NCBI GenBank assembly: GCA_001447805.1
Contig: CP013099.1
Span: 1,178,001-1,242,000 of the forward strand
Length of the DNA stretch: 64,000 nt
DNA from: Candidatus Tenderia electrophaga
Lineage (GTDB): Bacteria > Pseudomonadota > Gammaproteobacteria > Tenderiales > Tenderiaceae
Direction of reading: 5' to 3'
This document shows positions 8,788 to 17,548 of the stretch, one piece after another. Every line of letters begins with the position of its first letter. Positions within the stretch are counted from its first letter, which is position 1. Position numbers and translations under genes: made by a program. The notes beneath the pieces are model-generated. The model saw only the letters and a program-made list of their open reading frames with translations. It searched no databases and had not been told where the DNA came from.

Positions 8788-9789
8788 CTAGCCTGGGGGA
8801 TAGAATTCGGCGAACACGTAATCCAGGCAACGCATGACCTGGTGTCGATCCGCCTCACTGAGCATGGCGTAGGCACCGCTGGCGCGATCCTTGTCAACTT
8901 TGTTGCCAACATAGGCGCCTTTGCTGCCGCTGCTAAACTGCTGCTGTATGGTGATCGGTTCCACGCCCAGATGTTTGAATACTCGCCCCATGCTGGCCTG
9001 GGTATCCTTGATCAGGTCTTCGAATCTTAACACCAAAACCTGTTCGCGGTTGTGACGGTAGAACTCAATGAAGGGGTCGATCGAATCCTTGTAGATAGCG
9101 ATAGCACGATTGATATTGTTGGTCTGACCGATAAGGTAGCCGGCATTGTTGCGCTTATAGAGCGAGGCGACATTGGCGATGGGGTCGCGGATGATGAATA
9201 TAAACTGTCCATCGGGAAACGAGGCGCGAAGGTGCTCGGCGAAGTGCATGTGCCCGGGGGTCTTCTCACCATACACGGCTGTGTCGTCCTGCGGTTTGTT
9301 ATGCGCTAATTGGCGGATAATGGCGTACATGACGTCAGTCCACAAACAGCCCTCACGCGCCATGTCCAACAGCGGCAGCGGGTCAAGATGTAGGCCGTGT
9401 TCATAGGGCATGAGTTCCTCGGCGCGCAGGAATTCTGTATCCGCCGTCTGACCTTGTATCTCGAGGAGCATTTTGAGGCGCTCGGTGCTGGTGGTGAAAT
9501 AGCGTTGATAGAGATCGGACAGGTACCACTTCAGTTCATTGTAACCGCAGGGGAGCCGGAACAGGTCTTTACGCAGAGCGGTACCGTCGACATACTTCTC
9601 CGGTGCGTCTTGCCGGGGGTGAAATTGTTGATCGACACCCTTGTGCTGTGTCAGCCACAGAAAGAATTGATTGAATATGACCGTGTCGGTGGCGATACCG
9701 ACCGCCGGGTGTTGTTCCAGTAAAGTGGTCAACAGCGACGAGCCGGACTTTTGCGGGCCGAAAATAAAGAATGGACTGTCGCTGCGCAT
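8788..9789 (-). CDS. P-loop sulfotransferase
   Basis: This is a 333-aa cytoplasmic protein. The 5'-phosphosulfate loop FIFGPQKSGSSLLTTLLEQH is at the N-terminus, and the 3'-phosphate signature IIRDPIANVASLYKR is in the middle, as in PAPS-dependent sulfotransferases. The ATG at 9789 is preferred: an AAGGA lies 7 nt upstream, and the longer frame would cover the end of the upstream gene. It would sulfate a hydroxyl group of the island's sugar or of its carrier; the acceptor is inferred only from context. Confidence 0.88.
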   Translation of the reverse strand: MRSDSPFFIFGPQKSGSSLLTTLLEQHPAVGIATDTVIFNQFFLWLTQHKGVDQQFHPRQDAPEKYVDGTALRKDLFRLPCGYNELKWYLSDLYQRYFTTSTERLKMLLEIQGQTADTEFLRAEELMPYEHGLHLDPLPLLDMAREGCLWTDVMYAIIRQLAHNKPQDDTAVYGEKTPGHMHFAEHLRASFPDGQFIFIIRDPIANVASLYKRNNAGYLIGQTNNINRAIAIYKDSIDPFIEFYRHNREQVLVLRFEDLIKDTQASMGRVFKHLGVEPITIQQQFSSGSKGAYVGNKVDKDRASGAYAMLSEADRHQVMRCLDYVFAEFYPPG

Positions 9790-9821
9790 AGACGATCCTT
9801 GTCGCTGTGAATGTTGCAGGC

Positions 9822-11111
9822 TTATCCCCACACGGTGTGGCGCAGCCGCCACTCGCCGTCCTGTTTCATCCATAAATGGGGCGAGCGGAAGCGGTCGCAC
9901 AGGGCCATGAAATAATCGCGATCCATTTTCGGGTGTTCGAACTGGCGGTACGCCTGAGGAAACTCTTTTTCGGTGATGGATAGATAACGGAACACCTCGT
10001 CGGCGAAGCGTTCCGGGAACTCGCCGTCGAAGCGTTTCACCAGGGCCACGCCTTCCTCGCGCTCAATGTCGCCTGAGCGGATCTCCTGGGCCGCGTCGTA
10101 GCTGGCGTGGCCGATGCCGAATTTGATGAAGGTGGTGTAGAAGTGAAAATCGTCCAGCTTGTCGTCGATACTGGCGTACTTTTGATAGGTGCCCGGCGTG
10201 CGTTCGGGTGCCGCCTTGAAGCCGCCTTCGTCCACGGCGTAGTAATAACAGCTCTGTGGATGCCATTTCAGATAATAGCCCAGGTAATGGACCTCTACGC
10301 CCACCCGTTCCAGGTCGTCGGGTTTGGCCGGCAGATAGGGCAGCAGATCTTGTTGTTCCAAGCCGTAGTCCTGCTTCAATGATTGCAGACTGACGCCGGC
10401 CAGATTGATCTGAGACTCATCGCCGCCGGTAAAGTATTTGTAATCGCGCTTGGCCGTTTCCATATCGCCTTGCGGATTGCCGTATTCCGCCTCGTTTTCG
10501 CCGTAGAACACCAGCTTGATGCCGTGCTGAGCGGCGACTTTCGGGGCGATGGCCTTCTGGCCGATGATAAAGGGCTGAAAAGGATGAAACAGGTTTTCCA
10601 CCGCCAAACGCGTCAACAGCCGGTGCACGCGGCCGTTGGGGGTGTGCAAAATATTATCGAAGCCGGCGTGGATCCAGGCCTGAAGATTTTCCCAGCCCCA
10701 GGGCGTATAGATATGGGGCGCCCAGGTCACGGTGAGGGGGTGCATGCCGTATTTGTCTTTGAGGATATGCGCGGCGTAGAAGCTGTCCTTGCCGCCGGAA
10801 CCGGGCAGCAGGCAGTCATAGCTGCCGTCGCTGGAACGAAATTGATCGCACAAGGCCTGCAATTCAGCTTCGCGCGCATCCCAATCGATAGTGGTCTGCT
10901 TTTGCTCCGCCACGCGGCAGGCATCACACACACCATCCGCATCGAAGTTGATAGTCTCCTTCTTGGAGGCCCGGGTATGCTCGTATTCGACGGTAGAGTT
11001 GGGGCGCTGGTTGGAGATGACGCATTTGTTGCAAAACTTCACCTCGCTCGGCAGGCCGTATTTGGCCTCCAGCGTACCATGGTATTGTGTTTTTTCAGAT
11101 GCTTGGTTCAT
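9822..11111 (-). CDS. N-acetyl sugar amidotransferase, PseA/WbpG family
   Basis: The 429-aa protein has an N-terminal zinc-binding part (FCNKCVISNQRPN ... CDAC) followed by the PP-loop LPGSGGKDSFYAAHIL, and continues with the TWAPHIYTPWGWENL block of the family. PseA/WbpG enzymes turn an N-acetyl group into an acetamidino (acetimidoyl) group with ammonia from HisH/HisF-type partners. Those partners are encoded just downstream. I place the start at ATG 11111, 10 bp after the methyltransferase stop; an in-frame start at 11180 would overlap that gene by 59 bp. Confidence 0.92.
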   Translation of the reverse strand: MNQASEKTQYHGTLEAKYGLPSEVKFCNKCVISNQRPNSTVEYEHTRASKKETINFDADGVCDACRVAEQKQTTIDWDAREAELQALCDQFRSSDGSYDCLLPGSGGKDSFYAAHILKDKYGMHPLTVTWAPHIYTPWGWENLQAWIHAGFDNILHTPNGRVHRLLTRLAVENLFHPFQPFIIGQKAIAPKVAAQHGIKLVFYGENEAEYGNPQGDMETAKRDYKYFTGGDESQINLAGVSLQSLKQDYGLEQQDLLPYLPAKPDDLERVGVEVHYLGYYLKWHPQSCYYYAVDEGGFKAAPERTPGTYQKYASIDDKLDDFHFYTTFIKFGIGHASYDAAQEIRSGDIEREEGVALVKRFDGEFPERFADEVFRYLSITEKEFPQAYRQFEHPKMDRDYFMALCDRFRSPHLWMKQDGEWRLRHTVWG

Positions 11112-11121
11112 GGCGAAGATT

Positions 11122-11814
11122 TCATCCCTGAGGTTTTCGACCCACGTATAAAAAGTGAAATCCGCTGCCTTCCCGTTCATAAATTACAGAGTCGTAATAG
11201 CCGATGTGCATGGGCTCGAAGGGGCGGAATTTGTCAATTAATTCGTCTCTATCTGCAGTGAATTGAATGTGCAGAGTTTTGCCTGTAGGAAGTTCCACTC
11301 TGTGCAAACCATCCTGTTGAGCCGTGGCGTAATTGTAATAATAGTTTTTTGTCCCCACCATGGTTGCGACCAACACAGCACCGGGATGCATATGGTGGTA
11401 TAGATAGTCGACCGAGTGACGCATGTCGGTCGGCGATAGAAAATACAGCACCTGGTTGGCCAGCGCCACGTCGAAGCGTTGCTCCAGTTCCGGGTTGTTG
11501 GCAGGGTCGGGCTGGGCGATGAAGAATTGGTCCTGAATTTCGGGCAAGCGCGCCTTACAGGCGGCAATGGCGGTTTCGCTGACATCCATACCGTAGACGT
11601 CGAAGCCATTTTCAAAAAAGAAACGGGCATGGGTGCCGTTGCCACAGCCGAAGTCGAACAAGCGGCTGCCCTGTTTGGCGGGCAGGCCCAGGTCGCCTTT
11701 GAGGATCTTGTTGAACACGCGGATGACATGGCCTTCGGGGTATTGAATACCATAACCGCCGCTGTAGGCCTGTTCGTAGTAATCGCGATTGTTCAGTATA
11801 TAGGTGCGGAGCAT
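11122..11814 (-). CDS. SAM-dependent methyltransferase (possible PtmH-like)
   Basis: This is a 230-aa class I methyltransferase with the SAM-binding motif RLFDFGCGNGTHARFF, followed by the acidic strand end VYGMDVSE and the motif IV-like FDVALANQVLYFLSP. It lies directly before the PseA-like gene. In Campylobacter, PtmH methylates the acetimidoyl group made by PtmG. A similar N-methylation here is inference from position only. O-methylation of the sugar is the alternative. Confidence 0.85.
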   Translation of the reverse strand: MLRTYILNNRDYYEQAYSGGYGIQYPEGHVIRVFNKILKGDLGLPAKQGSRLFDFGCGNGTHARFFFENGFDVYGMDVSETAIAACKARLPEIQDQFFIAQPDPANNPELEQRFDVALANQVLYFLSPTDMRHSVDYLYHHMHPGAVLVATMVGTKNYYYNYATAQQDGLHRVELPTGKTLHIQFTADRDELIDKFRPFEPMHIGYYDSVIYEREGSGFHFLYVGRKPQG

Positions 11815-11827
11815 TTCCGTGGCTACC

Positions 11828-12541
11828 TCACAGGGTAATTTCGAGTATTTTCAGATCGATGACCAGGTTTAGGCCATTACGTAATTCGCGCCGACCGTCG
11901 CTTGTCTGCTCGGTCCAACTGCGGATGGGGTCGTCCTGGGGTGCCAGGTCGAAGGGCAGCTCGAAGTTACAAAATTGGTAGGACGCGATCATCGGCTGTT
12001 GATCCAAAAAGCGCGCCACACTCTGGCAGGAGAATAAATTGTAGCCAGTGTTCCAAGCGTCCTCGCCACTGTAACGATAGCGAATCAGGGCATCCACCGG
12101 ATGGCTGTTGAACTGTCCGGCGACGATGACCGTGCCGCCCGGGGCGGTGAGGCGCAGGCATTCGGACATGGAGGGTTCGAATTCATCGAAGACACTCAGG
12201 GTGCCTACCATGGTGACGGCATCGAAGCTGTCATCGGCCAGCATGTCCATGCGGTTGGCATCGCCGTGGATGAACTGGACGCCGGGCAGGCGTTGACGGC
12301 CGATCTCACACAGCTGGGCATCGAAATCCAAGGATGTCACTTGGCTGTCGGCGAAGCGGTATTGATAATATCCCGCCAGGGCTCCGCTGGCGCCGCCCAC
12401 GTCCAACAAGCGCGGGCGTTTGCGCCCGTTCAGGGCCTGTTCCAAGCGATCACCGATGACCTGAAACAGGTACTTGGGATTGTCGTAATCCACCTCGGCA
12501 TAGACATGGGTGCGTTGGTAATCGCCTGCCAGCCGGTTCAT
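11828..12541 (-). CDS. SAM-dependent methyltransferase
   Basis: This 237-aa class I methyltransferase has motif I in PRLLDVGGASGALAGYYQY, the motif II acidic strand SLDFDAQLCEIG, and FDAVTMVGTLSVFDEFEP. The start at ATG 12541 overlaps the CMP-transferase stop by 4 bp. A much longer frame up to 12817 has an Arg-rich N-terminus that is only the shadow of the neighbouring gene. It differs clearly from the following methyltransferase, so two separate methylations of the glycan are likely. Substrate unknown. Confidence 0.85.
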   Translation of the reverse strand: MNRLAGDYQRTHVYAEVDYDNPKYLFQVIGDRLEQALNGRKRPRLLDVGGASGALAGYYQYRFADSQVTSLDFDAQLCEIGRQRLPGVQFIHGDANRMDMLADDSFDAVTMVGTLSVFDEFEPSMSECLRLTAPGGTVIVAGQFNSHPVDALIRYRYSGEDAWNTGYNLFSCQSVARFLDQQPMIASYQFCNFELPFDLAPQDDPIRSWTEQTSDGRRELRNGLNLVIDLKILEITL

Positions 12542-13245
12542 GTCCCGGTCTCCCGGGTAGAATGGCTGCTGCGCAGCATGAGTTCTGCGATTTGCAAATC
12601 GAGTTCGGTGTCGATATCCAGGGAGCGTTCTTTGGGCATGGGCTGCCCTACCGTGTCCTTGCCGATTAACCGATGGTGCTCGCGAAACCAGGGGGTGCGC
12701 ACGGCATAGACACAACCGTTGAGCACCCAGGCGCGCGGTAGATCCTGGCGTCTTTTTTGTGCGTATTCCTCTCCCAGCAGGGGCGTGAGGACGTCCTTGT
12801 CCATGGTAAAGGTCCAATAGGGGCTTTTATCGGGCTCGGTAACCGTGACGCAACTCGCGGCGCCGCTGTGTTCCAAGCGTTCCAGGCTGTGATCGATGTC
12901 GGCGGCCGTGCGTAACGGGTTGGTGGGTTGCAGCACGACCGCGATGTCATAGCCCGGCACTTGCTCCATGGCATGATGCAGCGCGTCCATAGTGGTGGCG
13001 CGGTCCGAGGCCAGCTCATCGGGACGGCGAAAAGGAACATCGCAGCCGTATTGGCGCGCCACCGCCATGATCTCCTCATCATCGGAAGACAGGATGACAC
13101 GGTCGAGGTAGCGCGAGGCCTTGGCCGTTGCGATCGTCCAGGCCAACAGCGGTTTGCCCGCCAGGGGTAAAATGTTTTTGCGTGGCAGGCCCTTGGAGCC
13201 GCCGCGCGCCGGAATCACGCCCAGGACTTTGTGCCCGCCGATCAT
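12538..13245 (-). CDS. legF: CMP-nonulosonate (CMP-legionaminate) cytidylyltransferase
   Basis: The 235-aa protein is of the NeuA/LegF/PseF family. The CTP-binding signature VIPARGGSKGLPRKNILPLAG is at the N-terminus (trimmed here to its core, residues about 8-28), then ILSSDDEEIMAVA, LQPTNPLRTAADID and the C-terminal DIDTELDLQIAE. It activates the finished nonulosonic acid with CMP for transfer. ATG 13245 overlaps the stop of the preceding guanylyltransferase by 4 bp; the longer frame from 13332 has a non-native Arg-rich start. Confidence 0.94.
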   Translation of the reverse strand: MIGGHKVLGVIPARGGSKGLPRKNILPLAGKPLLAWTIATAKASRYLDRVILSSDDEEIMAVARQYGCDVPFRRPDELASDRATTMDALHHAMEQVPGYDIAVVLQPTNPLRTAADIDHSLERLEHSGAASCVTVTEPDKSPYWTFTMDKDVLTPLLGEEYAQKRRQDLPRAWVLNGCVYAVRTPWFREHHRLIGKDTVGQPMPKERSLDIDTELDLQIAELMLRSSHSTRETGT

Positions 13246-14294
13246 CCGAACATTTCCCCGAACTCGGCGCCGGCCCGCTCTAGGTCTTCGATGCGGCCGA
13301 TGTCGATCCAGTAATCCCGCAAGGGGAAGCAACCGGCCGGTTTGTCTTCCGCCATCAGCTTTTGAAACAGACCGGGCATGTCGAAATATTGATTCTGGGG
13401 CAGGTGATCGAGAGCGGTGGGATCGAGGATGTAAATGCCGGCGTTAACGTAAAAGCGTTCCGTGGGTTTTTCCACCAGCGATTCGAGGCGGTAGCCGTCG
13501 GAAATTTTGAGCACGCCATAGGGGATCTGGTGGCTGTATTCGCGCATGGCCATGGTGGCGGTGAAGGCCTGCTGCTCATGGAATTCCAATAGGCGTACAA
13601 AGTCGACCTTGGTCAGCAGGTCGCCGTTCATGACAATGAAGGGGCGCGTGGGCCGTTCGGGCAACAGGCTTAGGGCGCCGGCGGTACCCAGGCGTTCGTT
13701 TTCTTCGATATATTGAATATTCACGCCGAAACGCGAACCGTCACCGAAGTGCTTGCGAATCATCTCGCCTTTGTAATTGATACACAGGTGGATCTGTTCG
13801 AAGCCTTGTTCGGCGAAGTTCTCAATAATGGTCTGCAATACCGGTTTGGAGCCGACCTGGATCAGCGGCTTGGGGATTTGTTGGGTCAGCGGGCGCAGCC
13901 GCGCGCCCAGGCCGCCGGCCATGATCACCACCGGGGTGTCGCGGCGCGGTTCACTGGGAGTTTGGAAACGGACCAGGTCCACCACACAACCGGCGCTGTC
14001 GAGCAGGGGCAGGTGGCGCAAGGAGTGGCGCTGCATGGTGCGTTGCCAGATGGCACGACTTTCTTCGGCCAGGCCGGTGACGGGATTGGCGTTCATGACC
14101 TCATGGATGGAGGTGTCCAGACCCTTGCCGCGCAGCAGGGCGCGGCGGATGTCGCCGTCGGTGACGGTGCCGGCGAGATGGCCGTCGGCCTCCACCACCA
14201 GGGCGATCTGCAGGCTGCCGGCGTCCAGCACCGCCATGGCATCCTTTACGCTGACTTGGGGGTCGAGGGCGACATCGCGCCAGGTCTTTGTCAT
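13242..14294 (-). CDS. ptmE: CBS-domain sugar-1-phosphate guanylyltransferase (PtmE-like)
   Basis: This 350-aa protein has a pair of CBS domains (residues about 8-115, with GTVTDGDIRRALLRG) followed by a nucleotidyltransferase domain with VVIMAGGLGARLRPLTQQIP and KPLIQVGSKP. The same domain order occurs in Campylobacter PtmE, which makes GDP-GlcN from GlcN-1-P for the GDP-based legionaminic acid route. This suggests that the island uses GDP-linked intermediates. Its end and its upstream neighbour legH are directly abutting (14294/14295). PtmF and PtmA homologues are not in the window. Confidence 0.9.
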   Translation of the reverse strand: MTKTWRDVALDPQVSVKDAMAVLDAGSLQIALVVEADGHLAGTVTDGDIRRALLRGKGLDTSIHEVMNANPVTGLAEESRAIWQRTMQRHSLRHLPLLDSAGCVVDLVRFQTPSEPRRDTPVVIMAGGLGARLRPLTQQIPKPLIQVGSKPVLQTIIENFAEQGFEQIHLCINYKGEMIRKHFGDGSRFGVNIQYIEENERLGTAGALSLLPERPTRPFIVMNGDLLTKVDFVRLLEFHEQQAFTATMAMREYSHQIPYGVLKISDGYRLESLVEKPTERFYVNAGIYILDPTALDHLPQNQYFDMPGLFQKLMAEDKPAGCFPLRDYWIDIGRIEDLERAGAEFGEMFG

Positions 14295-14936
14295 CTAGGC
14301 TCTGCCTCGCTTCACTTGGGCCGGGACGCCCGCGACGAGCGTCAAAGGGTCGACGTTTGAAATCACGACAGAGCCTGCTGCAACTACTGTGCCATGGCCG
14401 ATTGTTATGCCCTGGATGATGATCGCGCCGGCGCCGATGTGGGCCCCTTCTTCGATCGAGCAACCACCGCAGACCAGTGCGCCCGAGCTGATGTGGACGT
14501 GGTCGCCGATACGGCAGTCGTGTTCGACGATGGCGCCGGAATTGATGATGACGTTGTCGCCCAGGCGGACGCCGGGATTGACCACCGCTCCGGCCAGGAT
14601 CTGGCAGCCCTGGCCGGTTTCCACGTCTGTGCGGCTAAGGATGGCGCGGGGATGGGTCACCGCGGCAAAGCGGTAATCTTTTTCAATGAAGCCGGCAAAC
14701 AAGGCCTGCCGTGCCCGGGTGTCACCCACCGAGCCTAGACCGTTGACCAACAACACGGTGTCGGGGCGGTGCTCGAACACGGTCTCGTCCCCGCCGAGAT
14801 GGGGAATGTCCTGCAGCAGTGAGGCGTGGGGCTGGGGATCGGTGAAGCCGATGATGCTGCGCTGCATGCGCAATAGGGCCTCGGCCAGCACCTTGGCATG
14901 GCCACCGCCACCCAGAATAATGACCGGCCGGTTCAT
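14295..14936 (-). CDS. legH: Sugar N-acetyltransferase, NeuD/PglD/LegH family
   Basis: The 213-aa protein has a short Rossmann-like N-terminal part (RPVIILGGGGHAKVLAEALL) and a left-handed beta-helix of hexapeptide repeats from about residue 95 (LGDNVIINSGAIVEHDCRIG, with the family's catalytic His, then HVHISSGALVCGG). In the legionaminate pathway this enzyme acetylates the 4-amino group of the nucleotide sugar made by LegC. It overlaps legI by 4 bp. Confidence 0.92.
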   Translation of the reverse strand: MNRPVIILGGGGHAKVLAEALLRMQRSIIGFTDPQPHASLLQDIPHLGGDETVFEHRPDTVLLVNGLGSVGDTRARQALFAGFIEKDYRFAAVTHPRAILSRTDVETGQGCQILAGAVVNPGVRLGDNVIINSGAIVEHDCRIGDHVHISSGALVCGGCSIEEGAHIGAGAIIIQGITIGHGTVVAAGSVVISNVDPLTLVAGVPAQVKRGRA

Positions 14937-16006
14937 GAAATCACCTCGTCTGCACCGTAATCCTTATCCGCCGACTGTCCCAGCAGGTCCCAATAGTCCA
15001 TGGGTGAACGGCCGTTGCCCGGGCGTTTGACGGTGAGGTTATCTTTGTTGAAAGACTCGCCGGCGCGAATGGGCGCGGCGGCCACCAGGCTCTTGCGCAC
15101 CACGGCCGCATTTTTCAATTCCACCGCGCCCGGGGTCTTGACGGGGTCGCCCAGTGCCCGGCTCACATCGCGCACGGCGCTGACCAGCGCGGCCAATTCG
15201 TCGGGTTCCAGCGAGGCGACGTGATCGGGGCCGGGCAGGCTGCGGTCGAGGGTGAAATGTTTTTCCAATACCGTGGCGCCACGGGCGGCGGCGGCCACCG
15301 AGATCTGGATGCCCAGGGTGTGGTCGGAATAGCCCACCGCCAGACCGGTGGCCTCACGCAGGGTATCCATGACGCGTAGATTCACCTGTTCCAGCGGACA
15401 CGGATATTCCGTGGTGCAATGCAGCAGGGTGACTTGATCTCGTAGTAGCTTAGCGACGTCCGGATCCTGCAGGACAGTCGTGTAGTCGGCGCGCGTGCGC
15501 GGCTCGTCGTGGCGGCTGTAGCCGAAGGCCAGCACCTCCAGGGCCGCCTGAACCTCGTCAAGGGTGGCCATGCCGGTGGAAAGAATCAGTTCCCGCCCGG
15601 CGCGCGCGATTTGCAGCAGCAGCGGTGCGTTGGTGAGCTCACCGGAACCGAGTTTGAGGCGCGGCAGGGTCAGGTCCTCCATTAAAAATCGCGCGCTTTC
15701 CGTGTCGAAGGGCGAGGAAAGAAAGTCGATACCCCGTTCCTGGCAGCGGCGCAGCAATTGATGGTGGACATCAAAGTCCAGTGTCAGGCGCTGCAGCATG
15801 GCCAGTTGTGAACCGCTGTCGCCTTCGTTACGGAGTTGGTAATCGGCCTGGGCGGCGTGGCGGCTGGCCAGCGCCTCGGGGCGAAAGGTCTGAAACTTGA
15901 CTGCATCGGCGCCCGCCGCGGCGGCGGCGTCCACCATGGCCAGGGCACGTTGCACGTCGCCGTTATGGTTCACCCCGGCCTCGGCGATGATGTAGATGCT
16001 AACCAT
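14933..16006 (-). CDS. legI: Legionaminic/sialic acid synthase (NeuB family, canonical)
   Basis: This 357-aa synthase condenses phosphoenolpyruvate with a 2,4-diacetamido hexose to give a nonulosonic acid. All classic motifs are present: IIAEAGVNHNGD, AVKFQTF, RLKLGSGELTNAPLL, LILSTGMAT, LLHCTTEYPCP, VGYSDHTLG and VLEKHFTLDRSLPGPDH, then a C-terminal SAF domain (RAGESFNKDNLTVKRPG). ATG 16006 overlaps the upstream deacetylase gene by 8 bp; a longer frame from 16189 is spurious. The contrast with the diverged paralogue at 6300-7358 is striking. Confidence 0.96.
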   Translation of the reverse strand: MVSIYIIAEAGVNHNGDVQRALAMVDAAAAAGADAVKFQTFRPEALASRHAAQADYQLRNEGDSGSQLAMLQRLTLDFDVHHQLLRRCQERGIDFLSSPFDTESARFLMEDLTLPRLKLGSGELTNAPLLLQIARAGRELILSTGMATLDEVQAALEVLAFGYSRHDEPRTRADYTTVLQDPDVAKLLRDQVTLLHCTTEYPCPLEQVNLRVMDTLREATGLAVGYSDHTLGIQISVAAAARGATVLEKHFTLDRSLPGPDHVASLEPDELAALVSAVRDVSRALGDPVKTPGAVELKNAAVVRKSLVAAAPIRAGESFNKDNLTVKRPGNGRSPMDYWDLLGQSADKDYGADEVIS

Positions 16007-16667
16007 GACGCTCTCGCAATAGCATGAAGGCCTCGGCGGCGGGGTAGCCGCACTGGGCGCCACGCAAGCGGGCCTGGGCGGTAAGTGCGTCGGCACTGCG
16101 CGGAAAGGGAAATTCGCCGCACTCGCCGGCATACATCGCCATGATTTCCAGCTTGCGTGCCAGCTGGGCGTCGATGTCGAAAAACACATTGGGTTGGAAG
16201 AGATCGCCCGCGCGCGGCAGGGCGGCGTCGGTTTCGGACAGGGTCTCGTAACTCATCACCCGCTGGATGAAGGGATAGCGAAACCATTTGCTGCAGGCGG
16301 CGCAGGCCTCGAACACCCGGCGGTGATCGCTGTGCGCATCGCCGTGATGGGGCAACAGCAACCACTCGGGCCGGAATTCCGTAAAGGTCTTGCCGATGGC
16401 GCTGACCAGTTCGCCCATAGGCAGGATATCCAATTGAGCCGTCGGTAGATTGAGTTCAATGACGGAGGCAAAGCCATAGGCCTTGGTCACCCGGGCGATG
16501 GTGTCGGTACGTTCCTGGCGTTGGCTGTAGCTGTAGTCGTCGCCCATGCCGGTAACGATGAGCCAGCCCAGTTCAGCGCCTTGCTCGGCCAGACGTAACA
16601 GGGTGCCGCCGCAGCCCAGGGTTTCGTCATCCGGATGCGGCGCGACGACCAGAACCTTGTGTGTCAT
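15999..16667 (-). CDS. PIG-L/LmbE family N-deacetylase
   Basis: This is a 222-aa PIG-L fold protein with the zinc motif VVAPHPDDETLGCGGTLLRL near the N-terminus and the second metal motif HHGDAHSDHRRV in the middle. Such enzymes remove an N-acetyl group from an amino sugar. It overlaps the upstream formyltransferase gene by 4 bp (ATGA), which suggests that the freed amine is re-acylated by the neighbour. The exact substrate is not deducible. Confidence 0.9.
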   Translation of the reverse strand: MTHKVLVVAPHPDDETLGCGGTLLRLAEQGAELGWLIVTGMGDDYSYSQRQERTDTIARVTKAYGFASVIELNLPTAQLDILPMGELVSAIGKTFTEFRPEWLLLPHHGDAHSDHRRVFEACAACSKWFRYPFIQRVMSYETLSETDAALPRAGDLFQPNVFFDIDAQLARKLEIMAMYAGECGEFPFPRSADALTAQARLRGAQCGYPAAEAFMLLRERHG

Positions 16668-17548
16668 AAATAGCTCCCCTCCCTGGGCAATGGATCGAAT
16701 TCGTGTTCAATCACTTCAACGGCAGCTGCGCCGCATTTCACCAGCAGGCGGCCGTCATTCACCTGCAGCACCTTGCCCGGCTCCAGGTTGACCGCTGCCG
16801 TTGCCACGGGGCGCACGCGCCACAGTTTCACCTCGCGCCCCGCATAGTCGCAGTGGGCGCCGGGGTAGGGCCGGGCCAGCGCCCGGACCAGGTTGTGGAT
16901 GCCCTGCGCCGACATGCGCCAGTCGATGCGGCCGTCGGCGGCGCAGCGCTTGCGCCAATAGTTGGCCTGTGAAGGGTCCTGGGGTATGCGCTCGGCGTTG
17001 CCGTTCGCCAGCGCCGTGGTCAGTTGGCGCAGTTGCGGCAGGGCGGTGTCGATCAGCTTGTGATACAGACTGCCGGCGTCGTCCTCCGCGGCAATGGCGA
17101 CCGCTTGCTGGCTGAGGATGTCCCCAGAATCGGCACTTTCGTCCATCAAAAAGAATGTCGAGGCGGTCTGCTCCAGCCCCAGCGCCAGGGCCCAGATGAT
17201 GGGGTGACGGCCGCGGTTGTATGGCAGCGCCGCCGGGTGGTAGCCGACCACACCTTTGGGCGCGACGGCCAGGACATCGGCGGACAGCAGCTTGGACCAT
17301 CCTAGACAGTAGACGACCTCCGGTTTGCGTTCGCGCAGCCAGGCGGCCATTTGGTCTTGGTCCCTGCCGTCGCTTAGGAACACGGGACAGCCGGCACGCT
17401 CAGCCAGTGGGCTGAGATCGCGAAAGTCCGCGTTCAAATTCGATTGGCTGCGGGTAACCACACCGACCACTTGGGCCTGTGGGTGGTCGAGTAGCATGGT
17501 CAGCGCCGCAGCGCTGAACTCGACACAACCGATGAAGGCGATTCTCAT
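16664..17548 (-). CDS. Formyltransferase-family enzyme (sugar formyltransferase-like)
   Basis: The 294-aa protein has the methionyl-tRNA formyltransferase fold: MRIAFIGCVEFSAAAL at strand 1, then GVVGYHPAALPYNRGRHPII, STFFLMDESADSGDIL and a C-terminal OB-like domain. In the catalytic Asn-His-Asp triad of the family, His (YHPA) and Asp (DSGD) are present, but the Asn position reads Gly. It is too closely tied to sugar genes to be a housekeeping Fmt and probably formylates an amino sugar. Overlaps its neighbours by 4 bp on both sides. Confidence 0.82.
   Translation of the reverse strand: MRIAFIGCVEFSAAALTMLLDHPQAQVVGVVTRSQSNLNADFRDLSPLAERAGCPVFLSDGRDQDQMAAWLRERKPEVVYCLGWSKLLSADVLAVAPKGVVGYHPAALPYNRGRHPIIWALALGLEQTASTFFLMDESADSGDILSQQAVAIAAEDDAGSLYHKLIDTALPQLRQLTTALANGNAERIPQDPSQANYWRKRCAADGRIDWRMSAQGIHNLVRALARPYPGAHCDYAGREVKLWRVRPVATAAVNLEPGKVLQVNDGRLLVKCGAAAVEVIEHEFDPLPREGSYL

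Noticed and set aside
10383-11261. Long plus-strand frame (292 codons) opposite the amidotransferase
   Set aside because: Antisense shadow of a well-supported gene; no motif or ribosome site.
11828-12817. Longer 329-aa frame for the first methyltransferase
   Set aside because: The extra 92 residues are Arg/His/Pro-rich shadow of the CMP-transferase gene; ATG 12541 with 4-bp overlap fits better.
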